Source: Paraconiothyrium sp. Pb-2020
Lineage: Eukaryota; Ascomycota; Dothideomycetes; Pleosporales; Didymosphaeriaceae
Reading direction: 5' to 3'
Assembly (NCBI GenBank): GCA_022419385.1
Contig: JAJUBI010000009.1
Location: forward strand, 558,001-622,000
DNA: 64,000 nucleotides
Made by a program: the position numbers and the translations under genes. Of the stretch, positions 45,201 through 57,707 are shown in pieces; within the stretch, counting starts at the first letter, position 1, and every line of letters begins with the position of its first letter. Under the pieces are notes generated by a model. The model did no database searches, had not been told where the DNA came from, and worked only from the letters and a program-made list of their open reading frames with translations.

Positions 45201-48198
45201 TATTGATGAGCTGTGGCTGGCATTCCGGAAGTGATTGCTGCAACCGATGCGCGCTAAAAGGTCTTCTAGAACAGTGTTAGATGAAGTGGTGTAGACTAGC
45301 AGCGAAAGGATTTGGCCGAGTGCGGTGTTCGTCAAACTTGGTCGAGTGACGCATGTCAAAAAGCTGTTGTCTGGCAACTTCTCAACCAGAAGCTGTCATG
45401 ACGATTCACCATTCAGGTACGGAGGCCTGTATTCCGACTTCAAGCGGGCGCATGCCGTAAAACGCACATCATCGCGCGCAATGGTCGTGGCATGCACGCG
45501 AGAACAACGTTCAGTAGTGCCCGCGGCAACTAAAGTGGAAGCGAGCTACAGGACCTGCGCCTGCACATGTGGGGAGGCATTGTGGTAGGGTTTGGCCGCC
45601 GACAGTCCAAGGGTACCTCGTCCTTGCTATCCATGTGTACCTCCAAGTACACTCTGGCAGAGTTCTTCAAGGCTTGATTCGCTACGGTCAAGAAATTATT
45701 CAACCAAGGACGTGGCTCATTCCTAGGAAAGGTTGCATTTTGCTTCATTCGTGTGGCTTGCGACTGATTCGGGAAAGCGTTCGAATTTTAGGCTAAAAAC
45801 CGGTCTTGGAGAAGTCAAGTCGTTTATCGTAGCCATAACATACTGCTATTAAGTCGTTATACGTGAATGTGTAGAGATTGCCAGGCCTGGTGGATATATT
45901 CCAAATGCTTTGCTGCAGTCGAAGGCGTAGAGCTTGCGTATGCAAAGAGCCGTATACTGATCCTTTGAAAGTTTAAATCCTGCCAGGTTGTATGGGTGCG
46001 TTACGGGCAGCAGTAAGCAGATGTGCGATTGCACACAACACTGCTTCTTGAACTTTCGATCTCGGTGGAAATGCAGCTCTCTGTTTGCGTGATTGCAATG
46101 TGTTGAGCAATCAGATGCTCGTTTGTGATCTTACACCAGATGCTTTCTACTTTCGCGCTCGTGCATCGCTCAAGGATTTGAGGGCCTCATGAATGCTTGT
46201 TACTGAAAATCGCCTAGGACCTACTTGGCAAAACTTTTTTTCTGTCCGCGTTGTGAAGCTTAGCCTCAGTACTCATCAGTCTCTTAGACGACGACCTGCC
46301 TTGCCAAGCGTCGAGACTGAAAGGAGCCGAGTACAGAGCAGGCGAACAGGTCTGCATCTGTGGACTGTACCATGAGGCGGTAGGGATTCCACAGAAAGAC
46401 ATTTTAGACTGTCCATTGCACTTCTCACTCTGTCACAATTGGCGACCTGCATCCTGCTAGTGCAGTAGCACTGTCTCTCGTCAAAGTCGTGCAATCGACT
46501 AATAGATCCGAATAAGCCTAGATGTCTGGGCAAACAATGACCAGCAAGTAATTGTTGTGTCTAAGACGGACACTCGGATCGAGTGGAATCACCGGTAAAT
46601 CCATCCCAATACATATGGAGGCCAATATGTGGCGCCTGTACGTACGCGTGCCAAAGCGGATGGTAGGCTAGGCGAGGAGGCGATATCTCTTTCGTATTGT
46701 GAACTGGATATGTGTACGAATCGATGCAGTATGACCTTAGTTAGCGAACAATATGAAGGCGACAGTCGAGCCTTTCAAATGCTTCTAATCAACGTCCCAC
46801 CACCGCAAAGCATGAAGTATGTGGTTGCCAAGGCCATCTTTTGAAGTCTTTGCAGGGTTGACATCTCAAGCTGCGCTGCACATAGAGCGGCCACGTTGCA
46901 AAGTTCATCCGTGCCTCAATACTGAGCTGATAATGTGACTGTCATATTAGAACCAACTGGGAGCGCTGTGGAGCTTGCTAAAATGCATGGCGATGGCGTA
47001 GGGATGAACGCGTGCGCTCGGGCCGCGAGTCATGCGGATGTACACGTATGTATGTAGACCAGGTTAACCGCAAAACGCAAGTGACGACAGGTAAAGAGGG
47101 TTAGGAATTCCTGGGGTGGACCTTAGCAGATCGCGTAAGATGCAGGATCCTATAGAACCGGCCCTTTTCAGCAAGAGACATCGAACACCTGCGAAGCTCT
47201 CCACATCATGCTCTCCACATGGACGGCAACGAGTCATTGCGAATGTTGAGTTGGACACAGACCCATTTGCAGTTCCGAAATTGGAAGTAACGGGTTCGCC
47301 GCAAGTTGATCGGGTCGAGCATGAGACAGGGATCTCCAATATAAGAACGGTCTTTGTGGTGGAAGAGGCAACCACTGGCGATGGCATCTCGTTTGTCTCG
47401 AAATAACCCCTTGTCGGTGGTCTCCGTGTTGATTTGACTTGATTTCAAGCCCATCATCTCGTCACATGACAAGTGTACCATCGAGCACTTCCGATTACGA
47501 TTCGACTACATGTACTGCTATTTGCAAGTACACGTAGTATTGTACACGGATATTCGATAACCGTGACCCGGCGTTTCGAGATCGATTGAGGGGCGTCACC
47601 TAATGCGGCAATGGCGGAGAAGCGAGAGCCGCGCAGGGTTTGCGGTTACATGAGCAAAGAGCTGCATGCAAAGCATACGATATGCCACACCGTCTTTAGA
47701 TGCGTTCGCCATCCGGGGCAGACTATCGGCTTCTCGCTGCAACGTAGTATGAGCCTTGCCTGGGTGCTTCGATCGTGGTCTTAGGAGGTCGGCCCATGCT
47801 ATATGTCTCCGCATTCTGATACTGTAGGTACAATTTAGGCGGTTCTGGTCCTGCACACTCCAAGTTACCAGCCACTTAACAGACCTGATAAGTGGCGGAG
47901 GACCAAGAGGTCAGCTGCTCAGTTGAGTCTTAGAAGATATGTGACATGTAATATCCATAATAGTCACATGTAGACCTGTAAAGCACGGACATCTGATGGC
48001 TTTAGAAGCTGCGCTGGCATCGCTGTTGACACATGGAAATAGATACCCGGAACAACCATCTCGTTGGAGCCAGCGTGATCAGTCAGGCGAGAAGTGGTGG
48101 AACGCTGATGTGTTTCCTCTTGTTCCTACCGTCACTGCGCAAGCCAAATCTTTCGGTGGGATCATGATCTCTCGGAGGTCTCGGATACCTAGCTGGTT

Positions 48199-48644
48199 TG
48201 CACAACATGTTGAGAGATATGAGATTCTGAGTATATTTCGGCACCACATAGATCGTTCAGAGTCGTTTCCTCTTATGGGAAAAGCCCAGATCCAAGATAG
48301 ATGTCACATCGACAGCCGATAATGCCGCTAAAGGTGGAGAGATGCTGTCATTGAACATCCAGCTCAGGATTGAGGAGGTACTCATTACATCTAGCCAAGA
48401 ACAGGTGTTACTCGAGCGTCAACATATAGGCATTGCGCCTAGATGTAGGGAGATACTGCTAGGCCACAGTGATCAAACGATCGTCGATCCATCTGCTACC
48501 GAATGCCGCACAATTTCTGTAGCGAACCTGCGCGCGTTGAGTTCCGCACTTGCGTATGCGTTGGAAAACTTATGCTCTATAGCTGAAGCAAGCACTCCAG
48601 ACCTTAAAGCAGGTTTTGATGGCATCAGAGGTGAGGAGTATTGA
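48199..48644 (+). CDS. Possible terminal coding exon, unassigned
   Basis: An open frame with protein-like composition runs to a stop at 48644. Its 5' limit could be an acceptor just after ACATAG near 48252, or the frame 48342 onward. It includes helical segments such as IQLRIEEVLITSSQEQVLLE and RTISVANLRALSSALAYALENL. The frame upstream at 47996-48322 (GDQSGEKWWNADVFPL-like text) may be another exon, but I could not fit a convincing splice pair. No family is recognised. It may equally be a gene remnant or chance. Confidence 0.2.
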
Positions 48645-48818
48645 GTTTTTCGATTGGAAGAACCTGTGGCGTGTAATAGGACGGTTGAGGAAGTCCGAGT
48701 CTGGATAGAATAAATGAGCTTCCATCAATCCGAGCTAACTCATTCCTGCTTATCAGTGGCGAAGCTAGATAATATGCGCAGTTGCTGTCCAACTACCTGT
48801 CGTTGACCCGCATCCTCG

Positions 48819-49322
48819 TTATTTCGAGCGCCCTTTGTCATTCTGTTCGCCGTCGACGAATTGCGTGATTATGTTCTTTTGCTCAGTCTTGGGATCATAT
48901 TCGGTGTTCACAGCCCCATCGTCAAACATCCATCCCTGGAATCGTTCAAACAACTCTCGTCCGAGGCCTTCCGAGGGGTTACAGATCATTGTAGGACGGT
49001 GCGAGGCCACTGACTCCCACCTGCGAGACCTACCCTCAGACCTCAAGCTACTCGTTGGTTCGCAGATTCCCGCTGTCGACGAAACATCTTCCAGCCTATT
49101 CTGACCATAAGCCAGCAGCAGGTCTAGATTGGCTCGCTCCCGCGTATCTACTCGGCAGTACTCCTTCAAACTCGTACATTCCCTTAGCCAAATCTGGCGT
49201 AACATCGATGGTAGGTATGGACCAAAGGTGCATGCGCGCTTCTGAACACGATGAAGCCTTATCGCGACTCGACATCCGCCTTTTGAGAGGAGATTAACCC
49301 GGCTTTGAACACGCTGAACCAC
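48819..49322 (-). CDS. Possible orphan coding frame, 167 codons
   Basis: A minus-strand frame of 167 codons has a plausible polar C-terminal half (ELFERFQGWMFDDGAVN and then a Lys/Gln-rich end) and an Arg/Cys-rich N-terminal half. No domain or intron evidence is seen. It is listed only because it is the most protein-like frame in the gene-poor stretch. Confidence 0.2.
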   Translation of the reverse strand: MVQRVQSRVNLLSKGGCRVAIRLHRVQKRACTFGPYLPSMLRQIWLRECTSLKEYCRVDTRERANLDLLLAYGQNRLEDVSSTAGICEPTSSLRSEGRSRRWESVASHRPTMICNPSEGLGRELFERFQGWMFDDGAVNTEYDPKTEQKNIITQFVDGEQNDKGRSK

Positions 49323-52040
49323 AAACTGAAAAGGCGCGGATGTACCGAAGAGATACTGTCATCCAAGAGCGGGTCCAGGCGGGTTTTGCAATCCTGTTAA
49401 GATCTTCAGCTCTACTCCCATAACAGCTGAGGTGATGCACCAGCTGGTAAAGATTTGTTGTTCTTCGCTCGTCCTGCATTCGCCGTCCGAGATTATCGTG
49501 TCAGTACCGGTAAGTCCAACCCAGTCTATGGAGTAACAGATAAAGATTGATATACGGCAGAGGCGTCGAAAGGTTGCGAATGATACGCAGATCGGTCTGA
49601 AACACTCATCAGACACGAGGCGGTTTGTCGTCCATTCGACTGACGTCGCACGAGGCCGCTGGGCGGTGGCATCATCGGGGCCTCATTGAAGCCGAGTAGG
49701 TTGTGCTGATACTCGAAACCTTCATGTCGGCGAGTGAGCGTTGTTGGGGATGGATTGCGAAGAGAAAGAGGTGCGATGTCGTCGATGGACTAGCGCGTTC
49801 TTTCCGCGTTTCCACGTGCTACAGCGTCGCCCCTCTTCCTCCATCAAGCCGGCCTTGCGACAACGACGACTCTCAACAAAATGCATGCCCTGTTTCAGCA
49901 TGCACCCCGAGTCTACCATTACTTCGTTGGGTATTCACTGCGGTGCTGCCAGATAAGATGTTGCTTCAGCTCGAATGCCTTCGCGCGACGCTTGTGGTGC
50001 CTGAGGAACGACCAATTCAAATTAACTTGAGCGTTGAGGATCAGGAAGTCAACGAAATGATTCAAACACCCATTGATGGGTTTAAGAAGTCAAAGAAGGT
50101 CGTCTCGCCGAGATCAATCACCCACGATCGGACAGGTCGCACTGGAAGCCGCATTCCGGAACGTGCTTCCTCGTCGGATCCAATCTTTCTGGGAATTCTG
50201 GTCCGCACGGGGCTGTGTGTATTCTGTAGCATTGGTGGCCGTTTGGATTCTTCGCTGCTTTTCCACGACCCCTTCAGGGACATCACACGGATCACCACAT
50301 CGTCCACTCGTCATCAGAAAAAATCACCGCGGATCAGACTTCGGCCTCAATGGCAGACGTACACATCTTAAATAACCTGACTTTGTGCGCGTCCTTGCAT
50401 TGCCGTTTCGTGGCTTGCAGCAATACAGTCGATGCATGTTGTTCTTCCACGAATCGGGATCAGCCGCCTCCGGCACGTACCCTTTTTAGAGGAAACAATG
50501 CAGGATCTTCCAGAAGGATGATCAGAGACCAAATAATCATTGAGAGAACTATGATCGCTGGAAGAATACTATTTTTACGTAGGACGTGGTTACAGCGCTT
50601 TGTGCTTGCCGGCTACTGCATGTGTGCATGACTGACTCGTGCAGCGACTGAAGAGACTCTTGTGGAGAGGCATTTCCGCACGGGTTACATACTTCAAATC
50701 CCATTTTCACCTTCGTATCTGCGGACTAAACATGTCTCTGCAGATATCGTGGAATCGAACAAACGCAAAAGTAGCTTTACGAATATTTTGTGACTGGTTC
50801 GTGTAATGGACAAGGTGTGGGGGAGTGGCCATATCCCCACGGGGTACATGTCCCAGGCCACGGAGCACCTTTTGAAGAGTTTCGCGATTGTTCAAATCTG
50901 AGATTGGTTTAGTAGAGTTCTACGATAAGTGTACTCACCATGAAGACCCAGCACCTGCATTGTTCGTGGACAAGCAAAGGCGTGAAGGTCTGACCTTACC
51001 TTGCCTGCCGACGTAAAATCCGTATCCCTGCGAATCGTGATTGGAGATGACGCTTGTCATTCCCCATGGGTGCTATTTTACATTGCTGCATAGTCAAAGT
51101 AGCTCTCCTTAAGTCAAAATACAGTGCGCTTGTCCGATACAATGAGCGACCAAAACTTCCATCCTATTTCTGCATTTCGGTCATTCTGAGCGCACGGCCG
51201 CTCAGTGAGACACTTGCCGGATAGACATCAGCGGCTTGTAGGGATTGCACATTTGACTGATGAGGTGGCGTGACTGCTGTGGCACATGGGCCTCTACAGA
51301 TTCGTGATCTACAGATCTCGAAGCATCTACAATCCTACGGCCGGAGCGGGTCGACTGTCTTCCCTGGCCGTGGTGGCGAAATGCAGTGGCAAGTTACTTC
51401 ATTACACTTCAGTATCACTGACAAGCATGCCTGCGCCGCTGGACGTGTTCCATTAGCTGCATACTCTACAACCCCCGACCCCCAAAAAGCAGCATCAATC
51501 CTGTCCCGCTAAGTCAGCAATCCGCCCCCTGGTTATATCTTTGAGCACCGTTTCTGTATCTTCATGGTAACCCACGAGGGCCCGCTTATATAGCTGGAAG
51601 CATTCTTTAATCGACAATATACTTCCTGTGTTCTGGTAATGGGACTTCTATGTGTGTGCTAGGTTGGTCATGCTAGTCAGTGTGGAAGGATGCTTCTCCC
51701 TAAATACCCTCTTTCTCTTCTCCATCACTTGCAGGTCTGTTGATGGAACCTCACGCCATTAAGCAATGCTAAAGAACTAAGAGCTTAACTACCTGCTTCG
51801 CAATGGGAATGAAACGACTTATCATAGCCTACCTTAGGTTGCCAAGGGTGTTGAGATACTATCATCAACTTTTGTACGTGTCCAGGAAAAAATGACCCTA
51901 GCACCAATCCCTTCTGAAGAGAAATTCCGAAACCACAGCGATTTCCATACAATTCTGTCTCGATTTGAAAACAGTTCTTTGCTGAATGAGAAATGTTGCT
52001 GATTTGTTCGAAGACCGCGCTCAAGCTTTCCAGGCTCCGA

Positions 52041-53822
52041 TCATCGCTCTGCACAATTTTCATGGGTTTCTGAGTTAGACGGGAGTTTGGCCTGGCTTCG
52101 GTGTGACATGAGTGCCCAGGTTGTTTGGATGATGGCGGTCAAAAGGCCAGTAACAACGACATATATCCAGATCCAAGGTGAAGCTTTTTGATCCCCGGTC
52201 TCGAGGAAGTTGAAGAATGACATGGAGAAGAACGTCTACACGCTAACGTAAGGACACGATCTGGTCGCTATTTTCAAATAACTTACGGCAGTGAATGTGG
52301 CTGGGAGAAACAGAACTGTAACTGCGGCGATAACTCTCATCGCGGCACTGTCACGGGCCGTAGCAAGTGCAACGACACGTGAGTCTCGTGCAATTTCAAT
52401 CATAAGTTCGGCATCCCGGCGGCTCAGCTCAGCAAGAATGCGTATTGCTTGATTGTCCTTTCGACTCAGTTCAGCGATATTATGAGACGAGCTAGCAATA
52501 TCGTTGTTGATGATACTGTTTTGGGAAGCTAAAAGAGCGTAAACCTAATCTAGATTAGCAATCCATTCCTCATACAAGGTGAGAACATACCGTTTCGGTC
52601 TGGGCAGACGTCCGCTGAATCAAGTAATTACATTGTGCCACGAGTCCAAGATACCAGCCTCGGGCGTCTTCAAGTTCGGAAAAGAGCTTGTGCTGCTCTG
52701 TGTGATTTATGTGCCCGGGCTTTCTGTCTGGTATGTTCACCAGAGATTCTGCATGCCACTGCATTCGCTGGATTAAGTATAATCCAGTCTCAGCTTGCAT
52801 TTTCAAGAAAGAAAATCTGCTCAACAAACTACTGAGTTCACCAGTAACTGGCACCAAATCCATGTCCTTCCAATCTTGAGTAGGCTGATGTGAGCCTTGC
52901 GGAGTGATTGGTTTCCTCATTCCTGTCGTGTCTTCGATGCTACGGATGCGATACCTCAGATTGTTGATCGTGCTGGTGAACCACCGAGCTTGGAGTTGTA
53001 GGACAATTGTCGGAATAGAAACAAAGGGATGGTTAAGAAAGAATTCAGTTGATTCCAGGCAGTCGAACAGCTCCGATATTGCCCAGGTCTGCGCTCCAAA
53101 GATCAGAACTTGGGTCTTACCAGTCTCGCTCACTGTCAATCCCATAGAAAAATAAGAATGCGATCGAGTTTGTTGGAATATCGATTCTGTGACTTATTTA
53201 GCTACATGAATTCGAGTTAATATAAAGGATATATTACGCTGGCTCCCCTGGACTGTTGCTCTATTCTTCCTCTTCGTAGTGACGGTGAACGAAGCCATAC
53301 CTGCATCTAGCACGGCTAAGAAGGCGGGAGAGATGTCTAGGGCCTGAGAAACTCGATCGAAGAGCTCGAGAGAGATAGGTAATTGGAATTCTCCGGCATC
53401 TATTCCTGGAGGTCTTGCAAACGCCCTGCAAAGTCTCAACACCAAGGCGTTTAGTTTATCATGGTACTCTTACATTATAGCGATATCGTAGTTGACCTAG
53501 CGATGGCTTAGAGAGCACAGCGATCTTGGGGAAATAGTTATACCACATCTAGCTCATCGATATAGGAATGTACTTGCTGTTCAGCTTGCATATTTTGACG
53601 TTGCACATTCGGGCATGGGGTCGGAAGAGTAGAAGAACTGTCATGTACATCTCTTTGTCCGTGACCTTGAGCCTGAGATATACATAAGTAGTTGAATAGC
53701 CTTCCCGTAGTATCTGTATTTACTTGGATTTTGGCGCGAAATGTATGACATTCATGCAGCGCACTAAATGGACCGGGATTTTGGCGAAGGGATAGCCATT
53801 CTCGTGTACTACTAGCAGCCAT
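52041..53822 (-). CDS. CorA-like membrane protein (fungal divergent group)
   Basis: Five exons, 53822-53544, 53466-53238, 53132-52591, 52544-52287 and 52235-52041, give 500 residues. All joins are in frame. The first two junctions rest on weaker splice sites than the last two. The C-terminal part shows the pattern of fungal CorA-like proteins: repeated S-R-K-D-N-Q-A-I-R-I-L-A-E-L-S-R-R-D-A-style helices, then V-T-V-L-F-L-P-A-T-F-T-A-T-F-F-S-M-S-F-F (first membrane helix), and a second helix WIWIYVVVTGLLTAIIQTTW. The GMN motif that defines true Mg2+ channels is replaced by FSM, so ion transport is uncertain. The N-terminal domain (ELFDRVSQALDISPAFLAVLDAG) is typical of this group. It is head-to-head with an NLR gene. 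Confidence 0.8.
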
Positions 53823-54194
53823 TGTAGTTGAAGAGCAAATTTAGCTGTGTTATAATATGAAACAAAGCTGAGATTTCACAATAGTTACGAGATCGTAGGG
53901 TACAAAAGCGATGACGATTCTATCTGGAAACCCCTCTCAGATGTGTAAGCGCTCATTCTACGAAGGATATGGCCACGGTGAGGTAATAGGTAAGAGTGAT
54001 TAGGCGATAGGTGCTGGTATCACCGGTCAAGGTTATTCAATAAGAGCCTCGGCGCCTGTGCTTGACCGGAATCCGAACAGGGTGGCTGGGAGATCATTGG
54101 CTCAAGCTCGCTTCGCCTAGTCTCTCATGCGCCTTGGCGATATTACACAACATGGGGGCTGTGCTAAGGCTTTGGGGCGCAAAACGAGTTGCCA
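53823..54194. promoter_or_regulatory. Divergent intergenic region between CorA-like gene and NLR locus
   Basis: 372 bp between the CorA-like start and a hydrophobic upstream frame of the NLR locus. No specific element is recognised. Confidence 0.35.
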
Positions 54195-54428
54195 ATGGCA
54201 CCAAGGTGGCGTTGGGGACTAACTAATCGAAGTGGTTTCGGCGGCTTTGTGCTGCTTTCATCTCTCTTCGCTCTACAACAAAGTCTCAGAGGGAGTAGAC
54301 GAGCCGCATTCTGCAACTCTATCTTTCTTACTACGCTCATTCCACTCTCAACCACGATACTGTTCGTGCCGGCCGATCTCGCTATCTTTATCGCTGCTTT
54401 CTACAGTGTCATCGCTGGCTTCCATTGA
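54195..54428 (+). CDS. Hydrophobic 77-residue frame overlapping the NLR start
   Basis: From ATG 54195 the frame encodes a basic start and two hydrophobic stretches (FVLLSSLFALQQ and FLTTLIPLSTTILFVPADLAIF). Its TGA at 54426-54428 shares a base with the preferred NLR ATG at 54428. Some fungal NLRs of this kind carry an N-terminal membrane segment. This could therefore be a separate peptide, a first exon spliced by a junction I cannot see, or a part separated by a frameshift. Confidence 0.4.
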   Translation: MAPRWRWGLTNRSGFGGFVLLSSLFALQQSLRGSRRAAFCNSIFLTTLIPLSTTILFVPADLAIFIAAFYSVIAGFH

Positions 54429-57400
54429 TGATTTTCCGCGATAAAATCGAGAAGCTATCGGGCAAAGTTAACAATAGCAAACGTCAGAATAGCAATAACA
54501 GTAGAAAGGAGCAAGTACCACCGACTCAAGGAGCACAGCTGTTCGAAGAAAGGCTCCTCTCGCTAGAGACATCAGTGGAGGCACAACTAGCAGAGAAGCT
54601 GCTGTCGTAAGAAATGGAAGTCTCAGCCACAAGAGAACCAACGGGGATACCTCATGAAAACAACGCCAATGTCAACAGGATTAAGACTTGCCAAGATGCA
54701 GATGTGACAAACAATGAGGACTGGGGTCTCAAAGTGCTCTTAGAGCCGGAAAACAAAGACAACATCATTGAGTACTTCACCCACTACCACTCTCAACCAC
54801 TGCTAAGCCTGTAGTATTGTTGCCGTCCATGGCATCGGAGCGGACCCGAAGAACACATGGACGGTCAAGAAGGGCGAAAGCAGGATCGACTGGCTACGAG
54901 ACAAGGCTATGCTCCCGAAACTTGTTCCGAACGCTCGTATCATGCGCTTTGGGTATAACGCTACGTGGTTTGGGAGCTCCGATACTCAACATACCAAGAC
55001 TTGCGTGCGTCATGTAAGCGACGAGCTACTCACACAGCTATACAGGTTTCGAAAGGTGAGCAATGCTGCACTCCCCTGAGTATATTCTCCTAATAAGCAT
55101 ACGCTATAGGAATCCGCTCAGCCTTTGATCTTCATTGCCCACAGCTTTGGGGGCCTTCCTGTGATTCACGCTCTCAAAAGCTCCTTCGAGAAGCCATCTG
55201 CATGGGGTAACCCTTTTCAGTCCACGGCTGGGCTGGTGTTCTTTGGAGTTCCATTTCGAGGAAGAGAAGGCTATCCAATCGAGGTATGGATCGATAGGAT
55301 TGCAGCAGCCAACATAGAGGATCCGACGTTTCAGATGTGGCCGGAGACCATGTCCGCGGCCGTTCCTGAGGGCCAGTATCTTCAGGAACTAGTCAATCGG
55401 TATCAAGAAACGCGGGATTGCGAACATCCGGTACCTGTCCGCTGTTTCTACGAGACGGAGCCAAGCCCAGTAGGAAAAATCTGGGACCGTAAAAGTCCAA
55501 CTCCACAGAAGGTTAATCATCTTAATGCTCGTACAGTTGCTTCTATATGCTTATTACGGTGATAGTGGATCCTCATCCCCGAATCATCAGCCTGTTTGGA
55601 TATTTCAAAAGGAGTTAGTCGACACTCACTACCGCGGCATCATTACAACCTACAGAAGTTCACTGGTCCCGAAGACCCAGCATGGCAAATCGTTGCACCA
55701 AAGATTGAAGAGCTGGCTCAAGGCGCTCATGCGTTCTTGGAAATCCGGACCAAAGGTGAGGACTTGTGAAAGCTCTCGATTAAGCTTTACTATGTGCCGT
55801 TCAGTACTAAAGTCCAGATAGCTGCTCGAAAGGCCTTTTGGAATGTCCCCTTTGCAAGGAATCTGCGATTCGTTGGCCGGCACACTCAGCTCGACCAACT
55901 AGAGAATACCCTCTTCGCGAGGAACCAACCGCAAAAGCTCGCGGTATACGGCCTTGGAGGAATGGGTAAGACGCAGATTGTTCTTGAACTAGTCTACCGA
56001 GCAAGAGAAAAGTACCCAGAATGCTCTATTCTCTGGATACCAGCTACTAGCGCTGAGAGCCTTCAACAGGCGTTCAAGGAGATCGGTCAGCAACTGGGTG
56101 TGCCTGGAGCGGCGGAAGAGCAGGCCAACGCAAAGAAGCTAGTGCAGCGTTACTTAAACCAGGACAGCGCCCGGAAATGGCTGCTCGTAGTCGACAACGT
56201 GGATGACATGGACCTCTGGAACAACGAGTTGAAGGGCTATCTGCCGAGGAGCGATCAAGGATGCGTTGTTTGTACTACGCGGAGTAGACAGGTTGCAGTC
56301 AGCATTGCAGCGGCAGACGTAATTGAAGTGCAAGAGATGGATGCAAAGATTGCTACGGAATTACTTCGTCGGTTACTAATCAACAAGGAGCTCTTAACCA
56401 ACCACCAGGACGCGATAGAGCTACTTAGACAACTCACCTTCCTTCCGCTTGCCATAGTGCAAGCCGCTGCATACATCAACCGTACCGGAATCGCATTGTC
56501 CGACTATCTCTCCCTCCTAGACGAGCAGGAGCGAGACGTCATCGACCTCCTTGGGGTAGACTTTGAAGACGACGGGAGATATCAGGACGTCAAAAATCCT
56601 GTAGCAACTACATGGCTGATCTCATTTGACAAGATCCAGCGGCTCCACCCCCTTGCAGCTGAGTATCTGTCATTCATGTCATGCGTAGACCCAAGGAGCA
56701 TCCCGCAATCCCTGCTTCCCCCGGCGCAATCCCGGGAGAAAGAGACAGACGCGATAGGGACGCTAAATGCTTATGCTTTCATCACCAGACGAGTGGCAGA
56801 TCAGGCTCTTGACGTCCATCGACTTGTGCATCTTGCAATGCGGAACTGGCTTCGCGCGAAAGATATACTAGCGCAGTGGGCTGCAAAGGCGATGAAGCGA
56901 TTGGAGGAGATGTTTCCGAATGACGATCATAAGAACAGGAGCACATGGAGATTGTACCTAGCGCATGCGCGTTATGTACTTGAGTCTGAAGACAATAAGG
57001 TAGAGACTGAAGAGAGGGAAGATTTAATTTGGAAGTTCGCCACGTGTCTGCATAGTGACGGGAGGTCTGACGAGGCAGAGAGATTGTTTCTAGAATTACT
57101 CGAGACGGACATGAGGGTGCTTGGAGAGGACCACCCGGATACGCTGACCAGCATGACCTACCTAGCAGTGACATACATGGAACAAGGCCGGTGGAAGGAG
57201 GCGGAAGAGCTAAGTGTGCAAGTGTTAGAGGCTCGCAAGAGCAAGCTAGGAGCAGACCACCCTGAAACGCTGAATAGCATGTCTAATCTAGCGTCAACAT
57301 TCTGGGCACAAGGGCGATTAGAAGAAGCAGAGTCTCTAGATGTGCAAGTGTTAGAGGCTTATAAGAGCAAGCTAGGAGCAGACCACCCTGAAACGCTGAT

Positions 57401-57707
57401 CAGCATGAATAATCTAGCGTCAACATTTTGGGACCAAGGGCGATTTGCAGAAGCAGAGTCGCTAGAGGTGCAAGTGTTAGAGATAAGAAAGGAAAAGCTA
57501 GGAGTAGGCCACCCTAACACGCTGACCAGCATGAATAATCTTGCATGCACGTGGAAAAGCCAAGGTACTACACATAGAGCAATCTCCCTAATGGAGGATT
57601 GTTGCAAGCGGCGGGCGGCAATTTTAGGTCCGCAACATCCAGACACAGTGTCATCCCACAAATCGCTATCAATGTGGCGGAATGAAGTGGTCGAACCGGA
57701 TAGATGA
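54428..57707 (+). CDS. Fungal NLR: alpha/beta-hydrolase (SesB-like) / NB-ARC / TPR
   Basis: Six exons, 54428-54606, 54679-54771, 54815-55055, 55110-55511, 55566-55755 and 55813-57707, give 999 residues. The 43-nt second intron is unusually short. Domains in order: a charged helical start; a lipase-like hydrolase with VAVHGIGADP (about 93-102) and AHSFGG with Ser183 as nucleophile; a conserved PESSACLD and LPRHHYNLQKFTGPEDPAW block; NB-ARC with P-loop GLGGMGKTQ at 415-423, Walker B KWLLVVDN at about 490 and FLPLA at about 578-582; and kinesin-light-chain-type TPRs from about 800 to 970. NLRs of this layout act in fungal non-self recognition and programmed cell death, the hydrolase being the effector. 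All catalytic and nucleotide motifs are intact, so it appears functional. The N-terminal start is uncertain. Confidence 0.88.
57216..57593 (+). repeat. Three 126-bp TPR-coding repeats
   Basis: The block starting gtgcaagtgttagag recurs at 57216, 57342 and 57468, exactly 126 bp (42 codons) apart. Units 1 and 2 are nearly identical at nucleotide level and unit 3 is more diverged. A further, older TPR precedes them. Confidence 0.9.

Larger units (their letters stand above)
42254..52040. other. Gene-poor stretch, 9.8 kb
   Basis: No frame with a recognisable domain was found on either strand. The largest are 222 codons (49703-50371 plus), 212 codons (44585-45223 minus) and 169 codons (43405-43914 plus), all of atypical, Arg/Ser-rich composition. 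Two low-confidence candidates are listed separately. I see no terminal repeats, transposase motifs or tRNAs. It could be decayed repeats, long untranslated RNA or regulatory sequence. Confidence 0.45.

Noticed and set aside
44585..45223. 212-codon minus-strand frame
   Set aside because: No domain, irregular composition and no splice or conservation evidence.
49703..50371. 222-codon plus-strand frame
   Set aside because: Length alone is not enough. No recognisable motif, and an overlapping 100-codon frame in the same direction looks equally plausible.
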